Source of the DNA: JAAZGD01 sp964383845
Lineage (GTDB): Bacteria > Bacillota > Clostridia > Peptostreptococcales > Anaerovoracaceae
Direction: 5' to 3'
Length of the DNA stretch: 40,975 bases
Assembly: GCA_964383845.1 (NCBI GenBank)
Contig: CAYLIF010000014.1
Coordinates: 1-40,975, forward strand
Shown here: positions 32,027 through 40,459 of the stretch, piece after piece
Layout: the number at the start of each line of letters is the position of its first letter
Position numbering within the stretch: the stretch's first letter is position 1
Notes under the pieces: model-generated
Told to the model about the DNA's origin: nothing
What the model saw: the letters and a program-made list of their open reading frames with translations, nothing else
The model's database searches: none
Position numbers and translations under genes: made by a program

Positions 32027-32524
32027 ATGAATCAACAACCAATACGAAACTTTGATGCAGTTTGTGAAGTTCTAGACCGCTACAACAAAGATGCTACTAA
32101 ACTAATACCTATTTTGCAGGACATCCAAGATCAATATGGTTATTTGCCGGAAGATATTATGACTTTTGTATCTACAGCCTTGGAAATTTCCGCCTCTACA
32201 GTATACGGAGTTGCCACATTTTTCACTCATTTCACTTTAGAGCCAAAAGGTAAACATGTAATTAAGGTATGTGATGGTACTGCATGTCACGTTAGAAAGT
32301 CTGGGGTAATAATAGAAGCTCTTGAAAAAGAATTAGGGCTTAGCGACAAAAAAGTTACCACCGATGACGGATTGTTCACACTAGAAACAGTCGCTTGTTT
32401 AGGAGCCTGTGGTTTGGCCCCTGTTCTGGTAATTGATGAAAAGGTCTATGGATCGATGACATTCGAAAGTACAATAGCGTTAGTAAACTCAATCAAGGAG
32501 GCAGAAAAAAATGAGCAGAACTGA
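32027..32524 (+). CDS. hydC: Hydrogenase subunit HydC (NuoE-like [2Fe-2S] protein)
   Basis: A 165-residue thioredoxin-fold subunit homologous to NuoE of complex I. The [2Fe-2S] ligands are C82, C87, C124 and C128 (VCDGTACHVRKS and CLGACGLAPV). The N-terminal helical part (GYLPEDIMTFVSTAL, GVATFFTHF) is typical. In electron-bifurcating hydrogenases HydC docks on HydB in the NAD-linked branch. GGAGGG precedes the ATG; its end overlaps hydB by 14 nt and contains the hydB ribosome binding site. Confidence 0.94.
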   Translation: MNQQPIRNFDAVCEVLDRYNKDATKLIPILQDIQDQYGYLPEDIMTFVSTALEISASTVYGVATFFTHFTLEPKGKHVIKVCDGTACHVRKSGVIIEALEKELGLSDKKVTTDDGLFTLETVACLGACGLAPVLVIDEKVYGSMTFESTIALVNSIKEAEKNEQN

Positions 32525-34394
32525 TTTAGAACAACACAAAAAACAATTTAGAGAAGTAATGGAAAAATATCAAGCAAGAATAATCATTTGTGGAGGAACT
32601 GGCTGCATGGCAAATGGAGCTGGTGACATAATAGATACTTTTCATGAAGTCTTAAAAGAAAAGGGACTTTCTGCTGCAGTTGCCGTGGCAAAAGAGCCTG
32701 CAGATTATTACCAGGTAACCAGCGGTTGCCAGGGATTTTGTCAAATGGGGCCATTAGTTACCATCTTCCCTCAAGATGTTCTTTATGTAAAGGTAACCAA
32801 AGAAGATGTAGAAGAGATAATTGAAAAAACATTGGTAAAAGGTGAAATCATTGATCGCCTTCTATATAGAGATCCTGAAGATAAAGGGATAAAAGATTTC
32901 CATCAGATCCCTTTCTATAAAATGCAAGATCGAACTGTACTTGAATTATGTGGTTTTATTGACGCTGAAGACATTGACGAATACATTGCTAACGGTGGCT
33001 ATATTAGCGCTGAAAAAGCTGTACTCAAAATGAGTGATGAAGAAGTTTGTCAATCGATTTTAGACTCCGGCCTTAGAGGACGTGGAGGCGGTGGCTTCCC
33101 TACTGGTCGTAAATGGGACCTAACCAGAATCCAAAAGAGCGATGAAAAATACATTATATGTAATGGAGACGAAGGAGATCCCGGAGCCTTTATGGATAGA
33201 TGTATTATGGAGGGAAATCCTCACAGCGTTTTAGAGGGTATGATAATTGCTGCTAAAGCAGTAGGTGGAACCCATGGATATATATATGTTAGAACTGAAT
33301 ATCCGTTAGCTGTAGAAAGATTGAAAATAGCAATCAAACATGCCCGTGAAAACAATATGTTAGGGAAAAACATTTTTGGTTCGTCTATGAATTTCGATAT
33401 CGAAATAATGGAAGGTGCTGGCGCATTTGTCTGTGGAGAAGAAACAGCATTAATTGCTTCCATGGAAGGTAAACGTGGAATGCCAACACCTAAACCACCT
33501 TTCCCAGCTGAAAGTGGATTGTTTGGCAAACCTACAGTTATAAATAACGTTGAAACATTAGCAGCAGTTCCTGTAATAATGAGTATGGGTGTAGAGAAAT
33601 ATGCAGCGATGGGTACTTCTGCATCCAGCGGGACAAAAACATTCGCCCTAACAGGTAACGTAGCTTACACGGGCCTAATCGAAGTTCCTTTTGGAGCAAC
33701 CCTAAGAGAGATTATTTTAGATATCGGAGGCGGAGTTATCGATGACTCTGGCAACAACGTTGGTATCGATTATAAGGCTGTACAAATTGGAGGACCTTCA
33801 GGAGGCTGTCTAACCCAAGAACACCTAGACATGCCTTTGGATTATGAAACTCTTAGGTCTGTGGGAGCGATGGTAGGCTCTGGTGGTTTAGTAGTAATGA
33901 ATCAACAAACTTGTATGGTACAGATAGCTAGATTCTTCATGCAATTTACTCAAAATGAATCATGTGGAAAATGTACAGTATGTCGTGAAGGAACCCGTCA
34001 AATGCTTAACCTACTTGACGATATTATCCAGGGTAATGCAACGGAAGAAACTCTTCCTTTGTTAGAAGAATTGGCTAATGTAGTTAAAATAGGTTCCCTA
34101 TGTGGCCTTGGAAAAACTGCACCTAACCCCATTCTTTCTACACTAAAATATTTCCGGGACGAATACGAGGATCACGTTGTAAATCACAAGTGCCCAACTG
34201 GAAACTGTAAAGCTTTCCTATCGCATAGTGTGATAGCAGAGAAATGTAAGAGTTGCGGTATATGTGTTAAGAAATGCCCTGTTGATGCTATCACAGGATC
34301 TAAAGGGGTTCCATATGAGATAGATCAGGCTACTTGCATTCAGTGTGGTGCCTGTTTAGAAGCCTGTAAGTTTGACGCCATAGTGCTAGCTTAA
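32511..34394 (+). CDS. hydB: Hydrogenase subunit HydB (NuoF-like, FMN/NAD-binding)
   Basis: A 627-residue flavo-iron-sulfur subunit. Order: N-terminal thioredoxin-like [2Fe-2S] domain (C27, C32, C73, C77); NuoF core with the FMN/NADH glycine-rich loop GLRGRGGGGFPTGRKWD (about 189-205) and 'GAGAYVCGEE'-like GAGAFVCGEETAL; [4Fe-4S] motif ESCGKCTVCREGT with distal SLCGLG; and a C-terminal 2[4Fe-4S] ferredoxin domain (CKSCGICVKKC and CIQCGACLEAC). This is the module where NAD(H) meets ferredoxin in HydABC complexes. AAGGAGG lies 7 nt before the ATG, inside hydC. Confidence 0.95.
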   Translation: MSRTDLEQHKKQFREVMEKYQARIIICGGTGCMANGAGDIIDTFHEVLKEKGLSAAVAVAKEPADYYQVTSGCQGFCQMGPLVTIFPQDVLYVKVTKEDVEEIIEKTLVKGEIIDRLLYRDPEDKGIKDFHQIPFYKMQDRTVLELCGFIDAEDIDEYIANGGYISAEKAVLKMSDEEVCQSILDSGLRGRGGGGFPTGRKWDLTRIQKSDEKYIICNGDEGDPGAFMDRCIMEGNPHSVLEGMIIAAKAVGGTHGYIYVRTEYPLAVERLKIAIKHARENNMLGKNIFGSSMNFDIEIMEGAGAFVCGEETALIASMEGKRGMPTPKPPFPAESGLFGKPTVINNVETLAAVPVIMSMGVEKYAAMGTSASSGTKTFALTGNVAYTGLIEVPFGATLREIILDIGGGVIDDSGNNVGIDYKAVQIGGPSGGCLTQEHLDMPLDYETLRSVGAMVGSGGLVVMNQQTCMVQIARFFMQFTQNESCGKCTVCREGTRQMLNLLDDIIQGNATEETLPLLEELANVVKIGSLCGLGKTAPNPILSTLKYFRDEYEDHVVNHKCPTGNCKAFLSHSVIAEKCKSCGICVKKCPVDAITGSKGVPYEIDQATCIQCGACLEACKFDAIVLA

Positions 34395-34415
34395 AATAAG
34401 AGAAAGGTAAAATAT

Positions 34416-36404
34416 ATGAAAACCAACTATGTAACAATTGACAACTGTCGGGTTCCAATTGGGAGTGAAAAGAATTTATTAGATTTAATAAGAACAGCTA
34501 ATATCGAACTACCTACTTTTTGCTACCACTCCGAAATCAGTGTTTATGGAGCTTGTCGAATGTGTATCGTGGACATTGAGGGAAAAGGTCTTCTCCCCTC
34601 TTGTTCAACCCCAATCACTCCAGGTATGGTAGTTCAGACCAACACTAGCGAAATTAGAAATTTACGAAAAATGATTGTAGAACTAATGCTAGCGAATCAT
34701 GAAGAAAATTGCGCTACTTGTCCAAGAAGTGAAGATTGTCGACTTCGAAGTATAGCTATTCAGTTAGGTGTAGATAAAGTACGTTTCAAAAAAGTACATT
34801 CTCCTGCTACTATTGATGAATCATCGGACGGAATAGTCAGAGACCCAAGTAAATGTGTTCTTTGTGGAGACTGCGTTCGAGTCTGTAACGAAATACAATC
34901 AGTAGGTGTACTTGATTTTGCAAATAGAGGTTCAGATTCTACAGTTGTAGCCTGTTTCAACAAACAATTAGGCGAAGTAGAATGTGTTCAGTGTGGACAG
35001 TGTATCAAGGTATGTCCTACTGGTGCTTTATATCCTAAATACGAAATTAACCCAGTATGGAAAGCCCTTCATAATTCAGAAAAAACCGTAGTTGTTCAAA
35101 TAGCTCCTGCTGTAAGAGTTGCTTTAGGCGAATATTTTGGTTTTGATCCAGGTACTACTAAGACAGGACAGATTGTAACTGCTCTTAGGATGATGGGGTT
35201 CGATAAGATTTATGATACCTCCTTTACTGCCGACTTGACGGTTATAGAAGAAGGAAATGAATTCCTTAAGAGATATCAAAGCAATGAGAATTTACCACAA
35301 TTCACATCTTGCTGCCCTGCATGGGTGAAGTTTGCTGAACAGTATTATCCCGATTTACTTGAGAATTTATCCAGTTGTCGTTCCCCACAACAAATGTTCG
35401 GTAGCCTTTCCAAGGAACAATTGACAAAAACAATGGATATTCCAAGAGAAGATTTGGTTGTGGTATCAATTATGCCATGTACTGCTAAAAAATTCGAAGC
35501 GAAAAGACCAGAGTTTTATGTTGATGATAACCCTGATGTAGACTATGTTTTGACTACAAGAGAACTTTCCTTGATGATGAAAGAACAAGGAATTATGTTC
35601 GACAAACTCGAACCAGGATCCTTTGACCTTCCTTTTGGCTTTAAAACTGGAGCTGGAGTGATATTTGGAACATCCGGCGGCGTTTCAGAAGCAGTATTAC
35701 GATATGCAGCATCTCAGCTAGGTACTTCCACTGCTACATTGGATACTACAAACCTTCGTTCTTCTGAAGGTATAAAGGAAGTTGAAATTTCTTTAGGAGA
35801 TACTCGTTTAAAGTTAGCGGTTGTAAGTGGTCTTGCTAATGCCCGTAAATTGCTTGATGAAATACGAAAAGGTACTGCTCAGTATGATCTTGTTGAAGTA
35901 ATGGCATGTTGTGGCGGATGTGTAAATGGCGGAGGCCAACCTATAAATCAGAATTCCAATACAACTAAAGAAAGAGCAACAGGTCTTTATGACACAGATA
36001 AGATGATGCAGTTCCACTCCGCAGAAGAAAACCCATATATCACCAAGTTATATGACGAAAGCTTGTCTGCTGAAAATATTCACGATTTACTACATACAAT
36101 CTATAGTAATAGAAAGCGTATTGAACATATGGATGTTGAACTTAGTGCCCCATCAACTGATGCAAAAGCTTTAGAGGTAACTATCTGTTTTGGTACTAGT
36201 TGCTACTTACGAGGAGCTCAAGAATTATACAAACAAGTTGTTCAATACCTAAAAGATACGAATATGGAAAATAAGACTCATCTTAAAGCATCATTCTGTA
36301 ACGAAAGATGTAAACGAGGACCAGTAATCACCATTAATGGAAATACTATTGAACACTGTTCCCCAGAGATGGCAATCCAAGAAATGAACAAGTATATCTC
36401 CTAA
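34416..36404 (+). CDS. hydA: Catalytic subunit HydA of trimeric [FeFe]-hydrogenase
   Basis: A 662-residue enzyme of H2 production or oxidation. N-terminal [2Fe-2S] (C36, C47, C50, C63), His-ligated [4Fe-4S] (H95, C99, C102, C108), 2[4Fe-4S] ferredoxin domain (C147-C157 and C190-C200), then the H-cluster domain with L1 TSCCPAW (297-303), L2 MPCTAKKFEA (353-362) and L3 MACCGGCVNGGGQP (496-509; Cys where Pro is most usual). A C-terminal thioredoxin-like [2Fe-2S] domain (about 570-662, CFGTSC ... CNERC) completes the architecture of electron-bifurcating HydA. The gene order hydC-hydB-hydA and the neighbouring rex fit NADH/ferredoxin-coupled H2 metabolism. No maturation genes are in the window. 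Confidence 0.95.
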   Translation: MKTNYVTIDNCRVPIGSEKNLLDLIRTANIELPTFCYHSEISVYGACRMCIVDIEGKGLLPSCSTPITPGMVVQTNTSEIRNLRKMIVELMLANHEENCATCPRSEDCRLRSIAIQLGVDKVRFKKVHSPATIDESSDGIVRDPSKCVLCGDCVRVCNEIQSVGVLDFANRGSDSTVVACFNKQLGEVECVQCGQCIKVCPTGALYPKYEINPVWKALHNSEKTVVVQIAPAVRVALGEYFGFDPGTTKTGQIVTALRMMGFDKIYDTSFTADLTVIEEGNEFLKRYQSNENLPQFTSCCPAWVKFAEQYYPDLLENLSSCRSPQQMFGSLSKEQLTKTMDIPREDLVVVSIMPCTAKKFEAKRPEFYVDDNPDVDYVLTTRELSLMMKEQGIMFDKLEPGSFDLPFGFKTGAGVIFGTSGGVSEAVLRYAASQLGTSTATLDTTNLRSSEGIKEVEISLGDTRLKLAVVSGLANARKLLDEIRKGTAQYDLVEVMACCGGCVNGGGQPINQNSNTTKERATGLYDTDKMMQFHSAEENPYITKLYDESLSAENIHDLLHTIYSNRKRIEHMDVELSAPSTDAKALEVTICFGTSCYLRGAQELYKQVVQYLKDTNMENKTHLKASFCNERCKRGPVITINGNTIEHCSPEMAIQEMNKYIS

Positions 36405-36413
36405 CCCACACCT

Positions 36414-36602
36414 GCCTTTGCTTCCAGCGCTTGCCCTTTGAGCGCTGGAGTATTAAATAACTTATTACTTATCAATTAACTACTTTGCCTTTGCTTCCAG
36501 CGCTTGCCCTTTGAGCGCTGGAGTATTAAATAACTTATTGCTTATCAATTAATTGCTTTGCCTTTGCTTCCAGCGCTTGTCCTTTGAGCGCTGGAGTATT
36601 AT
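36414..36602 (+). repeat. Tandem 73-bp repeats, each with a 9-bp GC-rich hairpin
   Basis: Three copies begin at 36414, 36487 and 36560. Copies 1 and 2 differ at 3 of 73 positions; copy 3 is truncated after about 43 nt. Each contains TCCAGCGCT / AGCGCTGGA around a 9-nt loop (36423-36449, 36496-36522, 36569-36595), followed by GTATTA and then A/T-rich spacer. The hairpins lie just after the hydA stop and lack a clear T run. They may terminate or attenuate, stabilise the hydCBA mRNA 3' end, or be a small repeat family. Confidence 0.85.
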
Positions 36603-36662
36603 ATACTTCTAAGGGCGGGAATCTTAAATAACTTTATGCATAATTATCTCAATATTCTGTCT

Positions 36663-36705
36663 ATCCTTGCAAGCGCTTGTTCTTTGAAGCTTTGGGTATA
36701 TATTA
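36663..36705 (+). repeat. Degenerate fourth copy of the hairpin repeat
   Basis: CTTGCAAGCGCTTGTTCTTT followed by GAAGCTTTGGGTATA resembles the repeat core (AGCGCTTG at 36672-36679, exactly 100 bp after the same motif in copy 3). The right arm has changed, so the 9-bp stem is lost. The candidate hydS promoter (TTGGGT 36692-36697, 17 nt, TATGTT 36715-36720; weak) starts inside it. The rest of the 360-bp gap before hydS has no gene. Confidence 0.5.
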
Positions 36706-36764
36706 ATTAGTGCATATGTTATTATATTATCAAGAAAACAATTATTGTGAATAGGGGGATATTT

Positions 36765-38471
36765 ATGAAAAATGTAATACAAACTATAGGTGAAAATTGC
36801 CAGGACTGTTATCGATGTGTCCGCGCTTGTCCTGTAAAAGCTATTATGATTTCAGATGCCCAGGCTCACATAATAGACGATCTTTGTATTCATTGCGGTA
36901 CTTGTGTTAGAGTGTGCCCAAAAGAAGCAAAGACATCGGTTTCTGAGTTAGCCGATGTAATGGAAATGCTTAAAAATGGAGAAAATGTAGTTGCTTCTGT
37001 TGCACCTTCATTTGCTGCTCTTTTTAGCGGATGGAAATACAAACGTTTGCCAGCTGCTCTCCGCCTTCTTGGCTTCTCTCACGTTTCTGAAACTGCAGAG
37101 GGTGCAGAAGAAGTAAGCATAAAATCCATTGAAAATAAAGGAGAAGCTGCTATTTGTACAGCTTGTCCAGTAGTTGTTAATTATGTGGAAAAATATCAAC
37201 CAGATTTCATTCCTCATATGATTCCTGTTACTTCCCCTATGGTATATCATGGGAGGATGTTGAAAAAACGCTATCCTGATGCCAAGGTAGTATTTATTGG
37301 ACCTTGTGCTGCTAAAAAGCAAGAAGCCCTTAGGCCGGAGAACTTAGATGCCATAGATGCGGTTCTTACATTTAGAGAAATAATTGAATGGTTCGAACAA
37401 GAAAATATAAAACTTGAAGATTGTACTGAAAGTGGTTTTGAAAGCTATGGTGATTTGACTCATGCTCGTATGTTCCCTATTCAAGGAGGTATGCTTCGTA
37501 CATGCGGCGTCAGCGCTGACAGCACTGAAACAGAAATTCTTCATATGAGCGGTGAGGATAATATAAAAGCTTTATTTGAAATTCCACCAGAACAGTGGGA
37601 ATATAAAATTGTTGAGCCTATGTTTTGTCCTGAAGGATGCATTAATGGACCCTGTTTTTCCGCAGATAATAAGGAAAGTGTTTACCAAAGAAAACGTTAC
37701 GTTTTAGATTACGCTAACGATGCTGAATCCTTACCCCAGACTCAGCCCCCTGATGTCCATTTTGAAACCGATTTCCACACTGAACCCCCTGATGATCAAA
37801 TTGAAGTAACTGAAGAAGCAATACAGGAGGTTTACGAGCGAACGGGGAAATCTAATCCCGAGTTAAGACTAGACTGTGGAGCTTGCGGATATGATTCTTG
37901 TAGAGAGAAATCCATTGCTGTAATTAAAGGCTTAGCTGAAGCAGAGATGTGCATCCCTCACATGAGACGAATTGCGCAAAAGAAAACTGATAAGATTATC
38001 GAAATGAGTCCTACAGGAGTTGTGGTTCTCGATAAAGATTTAAATATAATTAATATGAATCAAGCATTCCAAAAGATGTTCCTTTGTACAAATGAGGTTT
38101 TGGGTAGAAGGATTTCCTACCTTATTGATGGGGAAGGTTTCCAAAAGATTGCAGCTGGAGAAATGGATAGACTGGAATCAATAAAAACTAAATACGGTAA
38201 GAAGTATCAAGAGGTACTTTATGAAATTCCAGATGAAAACCAATATGTTGGTATTTATACAGACATATCTCAAATTAAGTTTGATACCGGTCAAATAGAC
38301 ATTATCAAACGCCAAACTCTTCAACAAGCAAAAGATTTATTAGACAATCAGATTCAGTTTTCACAAGAAATGGCCCATTATCTTGGTAATAGCACCGCTA
38401 AAAATGAGGAAATGGTAAAGAAGCTAATTGATTTATATGAAGATGATGATGTCTCTGAAGGAGAAGAATAG
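36765..38471 (+). CDS. hydS: Sensory [FeFe]-hydrogenase-like protein (HydS, group C) with PAS domain
   Basis: A 568-residue protein. 2[4Fe-4S] ferredoxin domain (C12-C22 and C41-C51); an H-cluster domain with altered loops: L1 CTACPVVV (131-138), L2 GPCAAKKQEA (179-188), L3 FCPEGCINGPCF (287-298); a [4Fe-4S] domain CGACGYDSC with C396; a PAS domain (about 408-510); and a C-terminal helix. The four cysteines expected to hold the H cluster remain, but proton-path and tuning residues differ from HydA, as in the putatively H2-sensing group C enzymes (T. maritima HydS). Start ATG 36765 has AGGGGG 7 nt upstream; a GTG six codons earlier precedes that site. The phosphatase gene overlaps its stop by 1 nt. 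Confidence 0.88.
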   Translation: MKNVIQTIGENCQDCYRCVRACPVKAIMISDAQAHIIDDLCIHCGTCVRVCPKEAKTSVSELADVMEMLKNGENVVASVAPSFAALFSGWKYKRLPAALRLLGFSHVSETAEGAEEVSIKSIENKGEAAICTACPVVVNYVEKYQPDFIPHMIPVTSPMVYHGRMLKKRYPDAKVVFIGPCAAKKQEALRPENLDAIDAVLTFREIIEWFEQENIKLEDCTESGFESYGDLTHARMFPIQGGMLRTCGVSADSTETEILHMSGEDNIKALFEIPPEQWEYKIVEPMFCPEGCINGPCFSADNKESVYQRKRYVLDYANDAESLPQTQPPDVHFETDFHTEPPDDQIEVTEEAIQEVYERTGKSNPELRLDCGACGYDSCREKSIAVIKGLAEAEMCIPHMRRIAQKKTDKIIEMSPTGVVVLDKDLNIINMNQAFQKMFLCTNEVLGRRISYLIDGEGFQKIAAGEMDRLESIKTKYGKKYQEVLYEIPDENQYVGIYTDISQIKFDTGQIDIIKRQTLQQAKDLLDNQIQFSQEMAHYLGNSTAKNEEMVKKLIDLYEDDDVSEGEE

Positions 38472-39613
38472 TGAATTTTTATGCCAGTACTATTTACCAA
38501 GAATGTAAAGAAGGACAACAAATATGTGGTGATGCTGCTAACTGTATTCGAACGAGCACAAATACTATAATGATTCTTTGTGATGGTGTTGGAAGCGGTT
38601 CTTATGCCAATATTGCTGCAGTAATGTGTTTAGGTCGTCTTACAGAGCTTTGCACTTCTAGCCTATCTTTTAAAGAGGCTTGCTCTCTTGTTGCTAGTTC
38701 AATGCATAGAGCACGATCTGAAAACATTCCATTTGCAGCTTTTTCTGCTGTAAAGATTTTTCAGGATGGTCGTTTTAAAGCATATACTTACGAGTCCCCT
38801 GCCCCTGTTTTTATTCCCAATAATGAAAAAGCTATATCACTTAAAGCTGAACGTTTCATTACTGCCGGTTATGAAGTTATGGGTGAATATTATGGAAGGC
38901 TAGAAATAGGCGATCGATTTCTTATGTTTTCAGACGGAGTTTCTCAAGCAGGTTTAGGAGACAACTATCTTTTCGGGATTGATTCCAAAGGAGTAGCAGA
39001 GTATATAAATGAGATTCCTGATTCACCACCTGAAACACTTCTCAAAAAAATTGCAGAAATGACAAAGGATATTTCCGGAGGAAAGGCACAAGATGATACT
39101 ACCCTAGCAATGCTTCAATGTAGAAAAGCCAATCAGTTAACTATTGCAACAGGCCCTCCCCAAGGCCGTGGGAGAGACAAAGAGTATGTTAATCGCTTTA
39201 TGAGTAATCCTGGAGTACATGTGGTTTGTGGATCAACTACATCTGATATTGTTGCAAGAGAACTAGGTAAAGAGCTGGAATATTTGAAGCCTAGCACAAC
39301 CTTTGGCGCACCACCAGAATACAAAATTGATGGCATCGAAATGACCACTGAAGGAGCAATGATGCTTAACCAAGTTTATAACATTTTAGACGAACCAGTT
39401 GAGTTTCTCAGTGACTCTTCCCCCGTAGAACGATTGGCAAAATATATGCACCGTGCCGATGTAATTACCTTTATACATGGTAGTGCTGTAAACAAAGCTC
39501 ATGAAGACCTTATCTTCAAACAAATTGGAGTAAGGCCAAGGCAAACCACAGTTAACCTCTTGGAAAAAAAGTTAGAAGCTATGGGCAAGCTAGTAGTCAT
39601 GGTTAGATACTAA
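38471..39613 (+). CDS. SpoIIE/PP2C-type serine/threonine phosphatase with extra C-terminal domain
   Basis: A 380-residue protein. Residues 1-215 form a PP2C/SpoIIE-type phosphatase with metal-binding Asp residues in LCDGVGSG (D38), FSDGVSQAG (about 152) and DDTTLAML (about 202). Residues ~220-380 are a domain I cannot name, with conserved-looking 'GPPQGRGRDKE', 'VHVVCGSTTSDIV' and 'DVITFIHGSAVNKAHEDL'. GTG start at 38471 with AAGGAG about 8 nt upstream; TAGTG overlap with hydS couples the two. Such a phosphatase beside a group C hydrogenase is a recurring arrangement, suggesting that H2 sensing is relayed by dephosphorylation of an unknown target. No kinase partner is in the window. Confidence 0.82.
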   Translation: MNFYASTIYQECKEGQQICGDAANCIRTSTNTIMILCDGVGSGSYANIAAVMCLGRLTELCTSSLSFKEACSLVASSMHRARSENIPFAAFSAVKIFQDGRFKAYTYESPAPVFIPNNEKAISLKAERFITAGYEVMGEYYGRLEIGDRFLMFSDGVSQAGLGDNYLFGIDSKGVAEYINEIPDSPPETLLKKIAEMTKDISGGKAQDDTTLAMLQCRKANQLTIATGPPQGRGRDKEYVNRFMSNPGVHVVCGSTTSDIVARELGKELEYLKPSTTFGAPPEYKIDGIEMTTEGAMMLNQVYNILDEPVEFLSDSSPVERLAKYMHRADVITFIHGSAVNKAHEDLIFKQIGVRPRQTTVNLLEKKLEAMGKLVVMVRY

Positions 39614-39636
39614 ACTTTATTATTAAATGCTAAAAC

Positions 39637-39667
39637 AAAGCAGCTCCTATAAAGGAACTGCTTTTTG
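39637..39667. terminator. Terminator between the phosphatase gene and ctc
   Basis: AAAGCAG-C-TCC (39637-39647) pairs with GGA-A-CTGCTTT (39654-39664) with one internal mismatch, followed by TTGTTTAT on the plus strand. On the minus strand the tail is TTTGTTTTAG. The genes on both sides converge here, so it probably works both ways. Confidence 0.75.
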
Positions 39668-39691
39668 TTTATAGAAATATTTTTTTTGATA

Positions 39692-40327
39692 TTACTCTTC
39701 TTCGGTTTCTTCTCCAACAGTTGGAACGTCAGCTGCGTCAAGAACTTCTGCGCCCTCTTCTTCTTCAGCGTCAAGTTCATCGGCTAGAACAGTTTTCTCA
39801 ACAATAGATACTACCATTGTATCTTCTGGATTCAATATCTCAATTCTGTCTCTAATTGGAATCTCTAATTCAGAAACTAATACACTGTCTCCAATTTCCA
39901 TACCCTTTAGATCCACTTCTACTCTTGTGAAGAGATCTTCTACTGTTCCTCTATAAGAAATTTCAAATAAAGTCTGTTGAACAGTCTCAATTATTGTTTC
40001 TTCATTTAGCAATACAATCTGTGCTGTAGTTGTAACTGTTTCGCCCTTAGTTAGTGCTTGGAAACTAAGGTGTTCAATAGTATTAACAGCGGGAGTGTAT
40101 GTAAGCTCCTTGATCAAAGCCAAGTGCACTTCCCCATCTATTTCAACATTCACTTTATATCCTTCAGCATTTCTTCTAAGAAAATACTCTACGTCCCTTA
40201 CTGGGAACTGAAGACTAATAGACTCATCTAAACTCTTTCCATATAGTACTCCAGGAATGATTCCCTTCTTTCTTTGCTGCTTAGCCTTTGTATTAGGCTC
40301 TCTAATTGTTCCTTTTAAACTTTCCAT
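39692..40327 (-). CDS. rplY: Ribosomal protein bL25 / general stress protein Ctc (TL5 type)
   Basis: A 211-residue 5S-rRNA-binding protein of the long L25 (TL5/Ctc) form: an N-terminal L25 domain (about 1-92, 'RKKGIIPGVLYGKSLDE', 'NVEIDGEVHLALIKE') and a C-terminal beta domain, ending in an acidic Glu/Asp-rich tail. ATG 40325-40327 with AGGAGG 5 nt upstream; the frame extends seven codons further without support. It has its own near-consensus promoter and a convergent terminator, so it is monocistronic. Confidence 0.93.
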   Translation of the reverse strand: MESLKGTIREPNTKAKQQRKKGIIPGVLYGKSLDESISLQFPVRDVEYFLRRNAEGYKVNVEIDGEVHLALIKELTYTPAVNTIEHLSFQALTKGETVTTTAQIVLLNEETIIETVQQTLFEISYRGTVEDLFTRVEVDLKGMEIGDSVLVSELEIPIRDRIEILNPEDTMVVSIVEKTVLADELDAEEEEGAEVLDAADVPTVGEETEEE

Positions 40328-40345
40328 ATATCCTCCTATCAATGT

Positions 40346-40371
40346 CAACCAATTAACGATTTGATTGGTTG
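40346..40371 (-). repeat. Inverted repeat in the ctc leader
   Basis: CAACCAAT (40346-40353) and ATTGGTTG (40364-40371) form an 8-bp perfect dyad with a 10-nt loop, about 20 nt downstream of the -10 and just before the ribosome binding site. It could be an operator or an mRNA hairpin controlling L25/Ctc. Confidence 0.5.
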
Positions 40372-40390
40372 CACCTAACTTATTGTAATC

Positions 40391-40419
40391 ATTCTATCAG
40401 AATGCCAGAATCTTTTCAA
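40391..40419 (-). promoter_or_regulatory. Promoter of the L25/Ctc gene
   Basis: Minus strand: TTGAAA (40414-40419), 17-nt spacer, TAGAAT (40391-40396). Both hexamers are close to sigma-A consensus, 64 nt before the start codon. No sigma-B-like element is seen. Confidence 0.75.
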
Positions 40420-40459
40420 CAAAAGCCTGAACAAATTCAAAAAAATAAGAGAGTTGCTA

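Noticed and set aside
36414..36705. CRISPR array
   Set aside because: The repeats are tandem 73-bp units with near-identical 'spacers' and a hairpin core; there are no variable spacers or cas genes.
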